Shown here in pieces: positions 1 to 5,739 of a stretch of 11,138 nucleotides of DNA. The notes under the pieces are model-generated. The model had not been told where the DNA came from, ran no database searches, and saw nothing but the letters and a program-made list of their open reading frames with translations. Source of the stretch: an uncultured Desulfovibrionaceae bacterium (lineage in GTDB: Bacteria > Desulfobacterota > Desulfovibrionia > Desulfovibrionales > Desulfovibrionaceae); contig CAMTOM010000021.1 of the NCBI GenBank assembly GCA_947074125.1, positions 1-11,138 of the forward strand. The letters run 5' to 3'. The first letter of the stretch is position 1. Each line of letters opens with the position of its first letter. The translations under genes were made by a program, and so were the position numbers.

Positions 1-89
1 AGGTTAAATTGATGGAAGATTATGATTGTTAAGAAGAAGAAAAAAATCGTGGCAAGGTAGCCTAGAGACTGTATGGTGCTTCCCGTATT

Positions 90-167
90 CGGGAGGTGGC
101 TCAGCTTGGCGAGAGCGCAGAGTTCGGGACGCTGAGGCCGCGCGTTCGAATCGCGCCATCCCGACCA
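90..167 (+). tRNA. tRNA-Pro (anticodon CGG)
   Basis: A full cloverleaf can be drawn by eye. The acceptor strands are 90-96 and 157-163, the D stem is 99-102/113-116, the anticodon loop 123-129 reads TTCGGGA with CGG at 125-127, the T arm is GCGCG-TTCGAAT-CGCGC, and the CCA end is encoded at 165-167. The C1-G72 pair and A73 discriminator are the usual bacterial tRNA-Pro identity features. It reads CCG proline codons. Two stem positions do not pair: G95 opposite A158 in the acceptor stem and A121 opposite G131 in the anticodon stem. The gene still looks intact, since all loops and lengths are normal. Upstream bases 1-89 hold no convincing promoter. Confidence 0.95.
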
Positions 168-182
168 GATATGATAAAAAGG

Positions 183-206
183 CTCTCCATATGGAGAGTT
201 TTTTTA
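183..206 (+). terminator. Intrinsic terminator of tRNA-Pro
   Basis: A perfect 6-bp stem, CTCTCC at 183-188 and GGAGAG at 193-198 around an ATAT loop, is followed directly by seven T residues. It begins 15 bases after the tRNA CCA end, so the tRNA is probably transcribed alone. Confidence 0.85.
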
Positions 207-361
207 TTGTTGTTTGTGTTTTGTGGTTCTTGCGATGTTGTTGTGATTGTTGGGAAATATTTTTTCCTCAAAAGGATATTTTGCGAGCACAGCGAAGAAA
301 GATATATGCCGCTTTTTTACTTGCCATGATGCTTCTTATACGATAGAAGACTTTTCGCAAC

Positions 362-453
362 GGAGAGGTGTCCGAGTTGGTCGAAGGAGCACGATTGGAA
401 ATCGTGTGTACGTTAATAGCGTAACAAGAGTTTGAATCTCGTCCTCTCCGCCA
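362..453 (+). tRNA. tRNA-Ser (anticodon GGA)
   Basis: This is a 92-base class II tRNA. The acceptor strands GGAGAGG (362-368) and CCTCTCC (443-449) pair perfectly, the discriminator is G450, and CCA is encoded at 451-453. The anticodon loop 395-401 is TTGGAAA with GGA at 397-399. The long variable arm (TACG/CGTA around a 7-base loop, 409-423) is diagnostic for Ser together with the G discriminator. It reads UCC and UCU codons. Two oddities stand out: the T loop reads TTTGAAT, so the nearly invariant C56 is T (position 433), and A427 opposes G441 in the T stem. Confidence 0.95.
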
Positions 454-477
454 GAAAGTTTTAGCCAATAGGCTCAC

Positions 478-516
478 AAAAAAGTCGTGACTTATTGATT
501 AAGTCACGTCTTTTTT
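478..516. terminator. Bidirectional terminator shared by tRNA-Ser and the molybdopterin gene
   Basis: CGTGACTT (486-493) and AAGTCACG (501-508) form an 8-bp stem with a 7-base loop, flanked by six A on the left (478-483) and a six-T run on the right (511-516). It therefore works as a terminator in both directions. It closes the plus-strand tRNA-Ser unit and lies about 100 bases past the stop codon of the minus-strand gene at 616-2265, which has no other visible terminator. Confidence 0.88.
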
Positions 517-615
517 GTGGTGTATTTCTATATTTTATTGATGTTACAGTGGCGGTAAAAAGATTTTTTCAGAGAAATTGTATTTTATCTTTAGTTTTTT
601 CCGCTCAGTCTGTTT

Positions 616-2265
616 TTATTTGCCGAAAGAGCATTTGGGATAGGTACAGATCTTACAGGCAAGACAAAAACCACCTTCCCCCAAACGGGCAATCTCTGGG
701 CGTGTGATGCGGCGTCCTGCCAAAAGACGTGGCAGGATCAGATCAAAGAGGGTTGTTTTATAGTAGAGGGCACAGGCGGGAACTCCAATAACCTGAATGG
801 TCTTCTTCGGTGTTTTTATCTCACCAACAAGGCTCATTGTGCCAGGAAGGGCAGGCATGCCATATACAGCATTTTGCAAGCCGGCATCATGAAGTACCTG
901 GCGGGTAATGTCATCCGGATCAACAGACATGCCTCCCGTTGTGATCAGAATATCAGCATCACTTGCACAAATATCTTCTATGGCTTCTTTGAGCGCCGTT
1001 TCTTCATCAGTAGCAATATGTGCCCTGACACCATCGCCTCCAAAAGCCGCTATTTTTTCGCTAATAACAGGGATAAATTTATCTTCAACTCTCCCTTTAA
1101 ATATTTCTGTGCCCGTAACCATGATGCCCGCACGGGGTTTACGCAGAGGCAGAACCTTGAAAAGAGGTTCCGTCTGTAAAATATCAAGAGCTGCGGCAAA
1201 TGTGTCTTCATTGAGAAAAAGGGGAATGGCGCGAGTGCCTGCCAGCTTATTTCCCTGAGTGACGAGTGTAGCATCCTGGCGTGAGGCAACCATAACATCA
1301 GGCAGCATATTGAATGCTTGCATGCGTGCGTAATCGACACAAAGCAAGCCATCTCTGCTCGCACGAAAATCGACTTTACCTTCATGTGGCGGCAAAGAAT
1401 ATTCGATGCCTTCACCCGCCATGCGTTTGGCAAAGGTTGCTGCTGCGTCATTTTCATGAATGCTGTCTTTAGAAGCCGCAAGTGTTTGAGTATCATCCTG
1501 AACAGCAACCTGAAAACGTCCCATTTGCTGCAAGCGGCAGACATCTCCCACTGAAATGCGCTGCCCTTGAGTAAATTCTGGCCCTTTAAAGACGCCAGGC
1601 TCTATGCGTGTCATGTCATGGGCTGCCTGTTTGCCCACAGCCTCTTCAACCGGAATCACTTTTATCCCGCGAGGGACTTCACCCTTGAGAATGCGCTGGC
1701 TTGTCACATAAGGAGCTTCTCCCTGACAGCCACGGCACAAACTTCCATCTTCTTGAGGATAGGCCTCACCACAGGCAGGGCAAACGCCAATAGACTTCAT
1801 ATGGCTATGCCCAAGAAAACGGCGTTTTATTGTGATGGGTTTGATAGCGCAGATTGAGTCTCCAGCTGATTCGATTTCCTGAAGAAGGCGTTCCGTATCC
1901 TGATCTTGCTTGGCTTTCTTTTTCAGAAACCATGACGTGATTTCTGGATAGGCAGACATTTTGTCCAGATCAAGATGCACGCGAACACCTTCTCCGGTGT
2001 ATTTATCAAAAAGAGAAAGGGCGTAGCGCCCTAGATTGTGAATCTTCATCCAGTTATTGCCAACACTGCATAATGTGAGCAACTGAACCGCATCGGGCAG
2101 ACATTTACGGCTTTCAACAACAGCTTCAAAGAGTGTGTCTTGTGGCAGTCCTTGTTTGGCAAGTTCTACCATGTAGCCACCAATAAGAAGTCCGGGGGCG
2201 GCATAACCATGAAAGTTTTCAGCAAGTTGTTTGAACTCGTCAAAAGTGTATGCTCCGATGTGCAT
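616..2265 (-). CDS. FmdE / zinc-ribbon / MoeA-like molybdopterin-binding fusion protein
   Basis: A 549-residue protein with a three-part layout. Residues 1-150 resemble the FmdE domain of formylmethanofuran dehydrogenase subunit E, with an FHGYAAPGLLIGGYM motif at 18-32 and CLPDAVQ at 55-61. A small zinc ribbon follows (C162, C165, C177, C180). Residues about 215-525 look like a MoeA/MoaB-type molybdopterin-binding region, including TGTEIFKGRVEDKF (384-397) and TTGGMSVDPDD (442-452). The C-terminus carries four cysteines (534, 537, 540, 545) that could hold zinc or an Fe-S cluster. The family is expected to act in the cytoplasm on molybdenum or tungsten cofactor handling; the exact reaction is unknown. 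The ATG at 2265 has a GGAGG ribosome site three to four bases upstream. The gene stands alone, between the shared terminator and a palindromic upstream region. The FmdE histidine motif is altered (Y21 where the classical HGH motif has its second His), which argues against simple FmdE function. Confidence 0.88.
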   Translation of the reverse strand: MHIGAYTFDEFKQLAENFHGYAAPGLLIGGYMVELAKQGLPQDTLFEAVVESRKCLPDAVQLLTLCSVGNNWMKIHNLGRYALSLFDKYTGEGVRVHLDLDKMSAYPEITSWFLKKKAKQDQDTERLLQEIESAGDSICAIKPITIKRRFLGHSHMKSIGVCPACGEAYPQEDGSLCRGCQGEAPYVTSQRILKGEVPRGIKVIPVEEAVGKQAAHDMTRIEPGVFKGPEFTQGQRISVGDVCRLQQMGRFQVAVQDDTQTLAASKDSIHENDAAATFAKRMAGEGIEYSLPPHEGKVDFRASRDGLLCVDYARMQAFNMLPDVMVASRQDATLVTQGNKLAGTRAIPLFLNEDTFAAALDILQTEPLFKVLPLRKPRAGIMVTGTEIFKGRVEDKFIPVISEKIAAFGGDGVRAHIATDEETALKEAIEDICASDADILITTGGMSVDPDDITRQVLHDAGLQNAVYGMPALPGTMSLVGEIKTPKKTIQVIGVPACALYYKTTLFDLILPRLLAGRRITRPEIARLGEGGFCLACKICTYPKCSFGK

Positions 2266-2313
2266 TGTCCCTCCGGTGGGTTAGGTGTGCTATGCTGGGG
2301 AAAGGATAGTTTT

Positions 2314-2423
2314 GAGGGGCAGAAAACGTTTTGCAGTGTTAAGCTTGTCCCTATATGTTCTGTACATAGTGTACAGTAACAGTTATGGTGTTATTGCTTG
2401 TTGCAAAGCATTTTCTGCCCCTC
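2314..2423. repeat. 110-bp imperfect palindrome upstream of the molybdopterin gene
   Basis: The left arm 2314-2335 and right arm 2402-2423 are inverted copies matching at 20 of 22 positions, with 13 bases exact at the outer ends (GAGGGGCAGAAAA and its complement). The inside is also partly symmetrical around the same centre, about 2368. The element lies between the stop of the lipoprotein gene (2485) and the start of the molybdopterin gene (2265), both on the minus strand. It has no T tract, so it is not an ordinary terminator. It could be a long leader hairpin, a paired regulator site or a small MITE-like remnant. No second copy was seen in the window. Confidence 0.75.
2360..2376. promoter_or_regulatory. 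Operator-like palindrome CTGTACA-TAG-TGTACAG
   Basis: A perfect 7-bp inverted repeat with a 3-base spacer sits at the centre of the larger dyad, 95 bases upstream of the molybdopterin gene start. The size and symmetry fit a dimeric repressor or activator site, but the regulator cannot be named from the sequence. A hairpin is the alternative reading. Confidence 0.5.
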
Positions 2424-2484
2424 TCATCCTTGCCAAAAGACTTTTGTGGATGCAGAAAGTTATGAAAGAATGTGGAAGTGCTGT

Positions 2485-3312
2485 TTATAAGGCAACACTT
2501 TCAAGTTCCATGACGACCTCATTGCCTACCAGAAGGCGCAGTATATTATCGTTCAGTGTCCAGCTTGTTGTTTCTGACAGGGCTTTGGCAATGTTTTTTG
2601 CCTGAGCATCACCTTTGGGGCACATCATCATTGTGGTGCCAAGGTGCCCAAAAAGAGATTTTCCTACGTTTTCAGGAACAATCCCCATAATACGATTGCA
2701 CCCGTCAGATCCGGCAAAGCGCCAACTGCCTTCTGTACTGAGAAAGACAAGATGGGGTTCTTCCTGATCTGGAAATGTTTCTGCCTTGTTTCCATAAAGG
2801 GTACGGACTTTCCAGCGACTCCCGAGCAATGCTGCCATATCAACACCGCTCACAACAGGAGAGGGAGTGGGGGCGGCTGATGTGCTGCTTTCCTGCTCTG
2901 CTTTGGGCAGAACGCGGTGTAAAAGCAGTTCAATATCTTTTGTTTCTTTGGGCAGTAAAAGGGGTTCAGATGTGGCAAAAATAACGTCTGATCCTTCAAG
3001 GAGGCGTCCTTCAAGAGAGCAGTCTGCTGCTTTTTGACTTGGTTTGATAGTACCTTCCAGCATAAAGGGGAGAGGAATGGAGCGCCCCTCGGCAGCAACA
3101 GAAACGGAAGAAATAGCTTTACGCTCCCCAGATTCCATACAAAACAGGGTAACTTCTCCTATGGCATTGGGGGGCAATGCCATGCGCTCTCTGTAAACAA
3201 GATTACCATTTACCTGTATTTTAGTTCCTGTCGTTTCTTGTTGCTGTATGCAGCCCGTCATGAACACCATCATCATACTTGCGATACCTATGCTTATTGT
3301 GTGTAGCTTCAT
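2485..3312 (-). CDS. YbaY-like plus META (HslJ-like) domain lipoprotein
   Basis: A 275-residue predicted lipoprotein. The signal peptide MKLHTISIGIASMMMVFMTGC ends in a lipobox-like MTGC, with the lipidated Cys at residue 21. Residues about 32-135 match the YbaY lipoprotein style (NGNLVYRERMALPPNAIGEVTL). A Ser/Thr/Pro/Ala-rich linker (about 140-157) leads to a META domain at about 158-275, recognised by LLGSRWKV, GSDGCNRIMG and LGTTMMMCPKG. META domains occur in HslJ and other secreted or lipid-anchored proteins linked to stress or antibiotic tolerance; molecular function is poorly known. The ATG has AAGGAAG at 3318-3324 on its own strand, five bases upstream. No partner gene shares its strand. 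Its leader contains the folded RNA candidate described separately. YbaY and META both appear in known envelope proteins, so the call is firm at domain level only. Confidence 0.85.
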   Translation of the reverse strand: MKLHTISIGIASMMMVFMTGCIQQQETTGTKIQVNGNLVYRERMALPPNAIGEVTLFCMESGERKAISSVSVAAEGRSIPLPFMLEGTIKPSQKAADCSLEGRLLEGSDVIFATSEPLLLPKETKDIELLLHRVLPKAEQESSTSAAPTPSPVVSGVDMAALLGSRWKVRTLYGNKAETFPDQEEPHLVFLSTEGSWRFAGSDGCNRIMGIVPENVGKSLFGHLGTTMMMCPKGDAQAKNIAKALSETTSWTLNDNILRLLVGNEVVMELESVAL

Positions 3313-3352
3313 TCAAACTTCCTTAAGTCATTGATCTTTGTTTTTTGTTGAT

Positions 3353-3433
3353 AAAAAAAGCGAACACCTCAAGAGTGCTTCTCAAAAAATCTGAGACAGC
3401 GTGCATGTGTAACAACTGACGTTCGCTTGAATC
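3353..3433 (-). ncRNA. Candidate sRNA or leader attenuator upstream of the YbaY-META gene
   Basis: Read on the minus strand, AAGCGAAC (3428-3421) pairs perfectly with GTTCGCTT (3365-3358), and the second arm runs into a T tract ending at 3353. Inside is a second hairpin: GCT-G-TCTCA (3400-3392) against TGAGA-AGC (3384-3377), with one bulged base. The remainder, including a stretch rich in CA and TG (3401-3420), looks unpaired. The result is an approximately 80-base RNA closed by its own terminator stem, ending 41 bases before the lipoprotein start codon. It could be a free small RNA or a conditional terminator in the mRNA leader. It does not match a riboswitch or RNA family I know. Confidence 0.5.
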
Positions 3434-3439
3434 ACTCTT

Positions 3440-3466
3440 TTTATAACAGAGTGTCATTCAAGGCAA
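3440..3466 (-). promoter_or_regulatory. Possible promoter for the folded leader and YbaY-META gene
   Basis: On the minus strand a TTGCCT box (3466-3461) is followed after 15 bases by TATAAA (3445-3440). The spacing is shorter than the ideal 17, but the position, just upstream of the first stem of the folded RNA, is sensible. An inverted repeat CACTCT/AGAGTG (3434-3439 and 3449-3454) brackets the -10 box and could be an operator. Confidence 0.35.
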
Positions 3467-3592
3467 GATGGGCAAAAGAGGGCTATGCGCAATGAACAAA
3501 AATCATTTTGGCGTGTATCTAACGTATTCATCAGTACGGGGGCATAATTTTTGTTAAATTATGAAGAATGGTATTTTACAGTTTTTTCTATC

Positions 3593-3619
3593 TTGCCCTT
3601 TTGGGTGGGAGTGTATACT
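3593..3619 (+). promoter_or_regulatory. Possible sigma-70 promoter for the CoA-binding/YkgJ unit
   Basis: TTGCCC at 3593-3598 and TATACT at 3614-3619 are separated by 15 bases. The -10 box is strong and the -35 moderate. The ribosome site of the CoA-binding gene follows 12 bases after the -10 box, giving a very short leader. Confidence 0.4.
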
Positions 3620-3644
3620 TAAACTTTTTACAAGGAGAACATTC

Positions 3645-4061
3645 ATGTTGCCAGATCATATTCTTCGACAACTCTTGCAAGAGAGCAGAAAGATCGCCAT
3701 TATCGGTGCAAAAGACAAGGAAGGGCAGCCAGTAGACACTGTCGGGCGTTATTTGATAGCCCAGGGATATGACGTATTTCCAGTGCATCCTGTGCGTAAA
3801 CGTGTCTGGGGACGTGAGGCATGGCCTTCAGTAAAAGACCTTCCTGAGCCAGTTGATATTATTGATCTTTTCAGAGCTCCAGAATACTGTCCGGCACATG
3901 CACGCGAGGTGATTGAACTCTCCTGGAAGCCAAAAATGTTCTGGATGCAGTTGGGGATTCGTTCGCCTGAGGCAGGCAGGCTTTTATTTGATGCCGGTAT
4001 CGGGGTTATTGAAGATTTGTGCATCAAAATAGAACATGCACGTTTGCTGGGGAATGTGTGA
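3645..4061 (+). CDS. CoA-binding domain protein (YccU-like)
   Basis: A 138-residue cytoplasmic protein made of one CoA-binding Rossmann-type domain. Diagnostic stretches are KIAIIGAKDKEGQPVDTVGRYL near the start, GYDVFPVHP around residues 47-55, and the end region EDLCIKIEHARL, all typical of the short YccU family of about 135-140 residues. The family binds CoA or acyl-CoA in structures, but its cellular role is not known. The reading frame is open further upstream to 3561, but the ATG at 3645 is chosen because AAGGAG lies at 3632-3637 and because it gives the family length. Its TGA overlaps the ATG of the next gene by one base, which indicates an operon and translational coupling. Confidence 0.88.
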   Translation: MLPDHILRQLLQESRKIAIIGAKDKEGQPVDTVGRYLIAQGYDVFPVHPVRKRVWGREAWPSVKDLPEPVDIIDLFRAPEYCPAHAREVIELSWKPKMFWMQLGIRSPEAGRLLFDAGIGVIEDLCIKIEHARLLGNV

Positions 4062-4516
4062 TGTGTGCTGTTTTTGATTGTCGCATGTGTGGGCACTGTT
4101 GCCAGGGGGAAGGGGGAATTGTACTCGCTCCCAAAGATTTGGAACGCATTTCTGTTTTTCTTGGGCTTGAGCAGGATATCTTCATAGAGCGCTATGCTGT
4201 AATGCATAATGGCAAATATAAAATACGTACTGGTGAAGACGGGTACTGTATTTTCTTTATGCAGGGGAAGGGGTGTTCTGTTCATGAGGGGAAACCGGAT
4301 ATTTGTCGCGCATGGCCTTTTTTTAGAGGCAATCTTGAAGATGCGGTAAGCTTGCATCTCGCTAAAGAGTTTTGTCCTGGTATTGAGCAGAGTGTGACAC
4401 ATGCTGTTTTTGCTGCTGAAGGTAAGCGTTATCTTTTGGAGCAGGGGCTGCTTGCCACAGATGCTTCTCAGTCGGCAGCAGCGCTGGTATTGCCGCAAGT
4501 GTGTGAAGTAAAGTAA
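4061..4516 (+). CDS. YkgJ-type cysteine-cluster protein
   Basis: A 151-residue protein with the Cys signature of the YkgJ / UPF0153 family, thought to bind zinc or an Fe-S cluster. The first group is C7, C10, C13, C14 (CRMCGHCCQGEGGI), followed by DLERI. The second group is C63, C72, C82 and C105 in the context KGCSVHEGKPDICRAWPFF. All eight expected cysteines are present. The biochemical function of the family is unknown. The start at 4061 shares one base with the preceding stop codon, has no clear ribosome site of its own, and so probably depends on coupling. An upstream ATG at 4019 would overlap the CoA-binding gene by 43 bases and add residues outside the family pattern, so it was rejected. 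Confidence 0.87.
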   Translation: MCAVFDCRMCGHCCQGEGGIVLAPKDLERISVFLGLEQDIFIERYAVMHNGKYKIRTGEDGYCIFFMQGKGCSVHEGKPDICRAWPFFRGNLEDAVSLHLAKEFCPGIEQSVTHAVFAAEGKRYLLEQGLLATDASQSAAALVLPQVCEVK

Positions 4517-4584
4517 GAGAGGGCTTTCTCGATAATGAGGGCACCTTTTTTTGTTAACCCATCAACGTATATCTGGAACATATC

Positions 4585-5190
4585 ATGATCGCCGAACTTG
4601 ATTGTCGTGGCATACCATGTCCGGAGCCGGTAATCCGTTGCCGTGCCCTGCTGGATGCAGAAAAACCAGAGCATATCTGTGTATTGTTGGATAATGTTGC
4701 GGCTGTAGAAAATGTCAGTCGTTTTTGTGAGGGAAGGGGATATACGGTTGCTGCTGTAGAGGAGACTGATATTCTTTGGCGTCTCAATGTCATGCGTGAT
4801 GGTGCGATGGCACCACAAGAGAGTATTGTTGTTGAACAAAGTGTAACACGACAGGGGAAAACGCTTGTCTTTATCAGCACAGAAACGCTGGGGCGTGGTG
4901 ATGACGCACTTGGGACAAAGTTAATGGCAAATTTTCTCGCGACATTACCGGAACTGGGAGATAAGCTCTGGCGCATTATTCTGGTTAATGGCGGCGTACG
5001 CCTGGCAGCAATGCAGGGAAAAGCTCTGGAAAGTCTGCACATGCTGGAAACGAATGGTGTGGAAATCTTCGTTTGTGGCACCTGTCTGGATTTTTATGGT
5101 TTGATGGAACAGAAAGAAGTTGGACAAACTACAAATATGCTGGACATTGTGACCAGTTTTGCGCTTGCTGATACTGTTATCCGTCCGTAA
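4585..5190 (+). CDS. yedF: Sulfurtransferase-like selenium metabolism protein YedF
   Basis: A 201-residue protein with two domains. Residues 1-70 form a TusA/SirA-like domain with the CPxP motif at C12 (DCRGIPCPEP), the cysteine that carries persulfide in TusA. Residues about 90-201 form a DsrE/DsrF-like domain with TLGRGDDALGTKLM (101-114) and a conserved-looking CGTC at 164-167. This layout is that of the YedF proteins found next to selenium metabolism genes; a role in selenium or sulfur transfer is inferred from the family and not demonstrated. The ATG at 4585 has only a weak GGA upstream. It starts 68 bases after the YkgJ gene without a convincing terminator between, so it may belong to the same transcript. 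No selD or selA is in the window. Confidence 0.9.
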   Translation: MIAELDCRGIPCPEPVIRCRALLDAEKPEHICVLLDNVAAVENVSRFCEGRGYTVAAVEETDILWRLNVMRDGAMAPQESIVVEQSVTRQGKTLVFISTETLGRGDDALGTKLMANFLATLPELGDKLWRIILVNGGVRLAAMQGKALESLHMLETNGVEIFVCGTCLDFYGLMEQKEVGQTTNMLDIVTSFALADTVIRP

Positions 5191-5240
5191 TTTTTTTGTG
5201 TCTCATGAGGAAAATATTTTTTAGGTGGTGAATTTTCTTG

Positions 5241-5277
5241 CAGGGAGGGGGGCTTTTGTCCCCGATTCGAGTCCCTG
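5241..5277 (+). other. GC-rich hairpin downstream of yedF
   Basis: CAGGGA (5241-5246) pairs with TCCCTG (5272-5277), and GGGG (5249-5252) inside it can pair with CCCC (5260-5263) around a CTTTTGT loop, leaving an 8-base bulge. No T tract follows. It may stabilise or end the yedF transcript, or be part of the trxA control region. Confidence 0.45.
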
Positions 5278-5288
5278 ATGGAGATTAT

Positions 5289-5315
5289 GATGTTCCCTTA
5301 CTGACGGGAAACATC
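5289..5315. promoter_or_regulatory. Inverted repeat touching the trxA -35 box
   Basis: GATGTTCCC (5289-5297) pairs with GGGAAACATC (5306-5315), nine pairs with one bulged A and an 8-base loop. The right arm ends one base before the TTGACA box of the trxA promoter. This position suits an activator or repressor site. It could equally be a T-less terminator for yedF. Confidence 0.5.
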
Positions 5316-5316
5316 C

Positions 5317-5345
5317 TTGACATGAAAGGTTCGGCTTACTACTAT
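5317..5345 (+). promoter_or_regulatory. Sigma-70 promoter of trxA-trxB-bamD
   Basis: TTGACA at 5317-5322 is a perfect -35 box. After exactly 17 bases comes TACTAT at 5340-5345, which matches TATAAT at four of six positions. Transcription would start near 5352, giving a leader of about 64 bases before trxA. Confidence 0.75.
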
Positions 5346-5415
5346 TTCTCAGTGTTGTAGCACGCTTTTAACCGTGCATTTCTTTTCATCTTTTGCCACA
5401 AGCAAGGAGTGTATT

Positions 5416-5739
5416 ATGGCGGAACAAGTTACTGATGCGACCTTTGAAAGCGTCGTTTTAAATTCTGATATTCCTGTACTTTTGGATTTCTCGGCTCCCT
5501 GGTGCGGTCCCTGTCGTGCCATTGGTCCTGTGATTGATGAGCTTGCTGGTGAATATGAAGGGAAAGTCCGTATTGTTAAAATGAATGTGGATGAAAATCC
5601 TTTAACTCCAACAAAATATGGTATCCGTGCTATTCCTACCCTGATTCTTTTCAAGGGAGGCGAAGTGCTTGAACAAATGACAGGCGCTGTGGCCAAGCCT
5701 GCTCTTCAGGATCTGATTGTTAAAAAGGCTCTGGCATGA
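5416..5739 (+). CDS. trxA: Thioredoxin
   Basis: A 107-residue single-domain cytoplasmic thioredoxin, the usual family length. The active site WCGPC is at 29-33 (C30 and C33), the buried Asp of the family is at 24 (LLDFSAPWC), and the cis-proline motif AIPT is at 72-75. It reduces protein disulfides and is recycled by the reductase encoded next to it. The frame is open from 5374, but the ATG at 5416 has AAGGAG at 5404-5409 with a six-base gap and gives the canonical N-terminus. Its last four bases overlap the start of trxB (ATGA), so both are made from one transcript driven by the promoter at 5317-5345. Confidence 0.95.
   Translation: MAEQVTDATFESVVLNSDIPVLLDFSAPWCGPCRAIGPVIDELAGEYEGKVRIVKMNVDENPLTPTKYGIRAIPTLILFKGGEVLEQMTGAVAKPALQDLIVKKALA

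Noticed and set aside
3..32. Possible C-terminal end of an upstream gene (frame ending VKLMEDYDC, TAA at 30-32).
   Set aside because: Only nine codons lie in the window, so coding cannot be supported.
1050..1544. Long minus-strand open frame of 164 codons.
   Set aside because: It lies wholly inside the molybdopterin gene in another frame and lacks recognisable domains or a ribosome site.
2360..2376. LexA (SOS) box for the CTGTACA-TAG-TGTACAG dyad.
   Set aside because: The enterobacterial LexA box is CTGT-N8-ACAG (16 bases); this one has N9, and the neighbouring genes are not DNA-damage genes.
2266..2484. Molybdenum-cofactor riboswitch upstream of the molybdopterin gene.
   Set aside because: The leader is dominated by a long palindrome and I could not lay out the multi-stem Moco motif; an Infernal search would settle it.
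3749..4498. Minus-strand open frame of 249 codons.
   Set aside because: It is antisense to the CoA-binding and YkgJ genes, which carry clear family motifs; its translation looks random.
4517..4560. Terminator between the YkgJ gene and yedF, suggested by the T run at 4546-4552.
   Set aside because: Only a 4-bp GAGA/TCTC stem is available and it is not adjacent to the T run.
5241..5280. tRNA (for example selenocysteine tRNA) suggested by the T-loop-like ATTCGAGTC at 5265-5273 near yedF.
   Set aside because: The bases flanking the loop do not form a T stem and no acceptor or anticodon arm fits.
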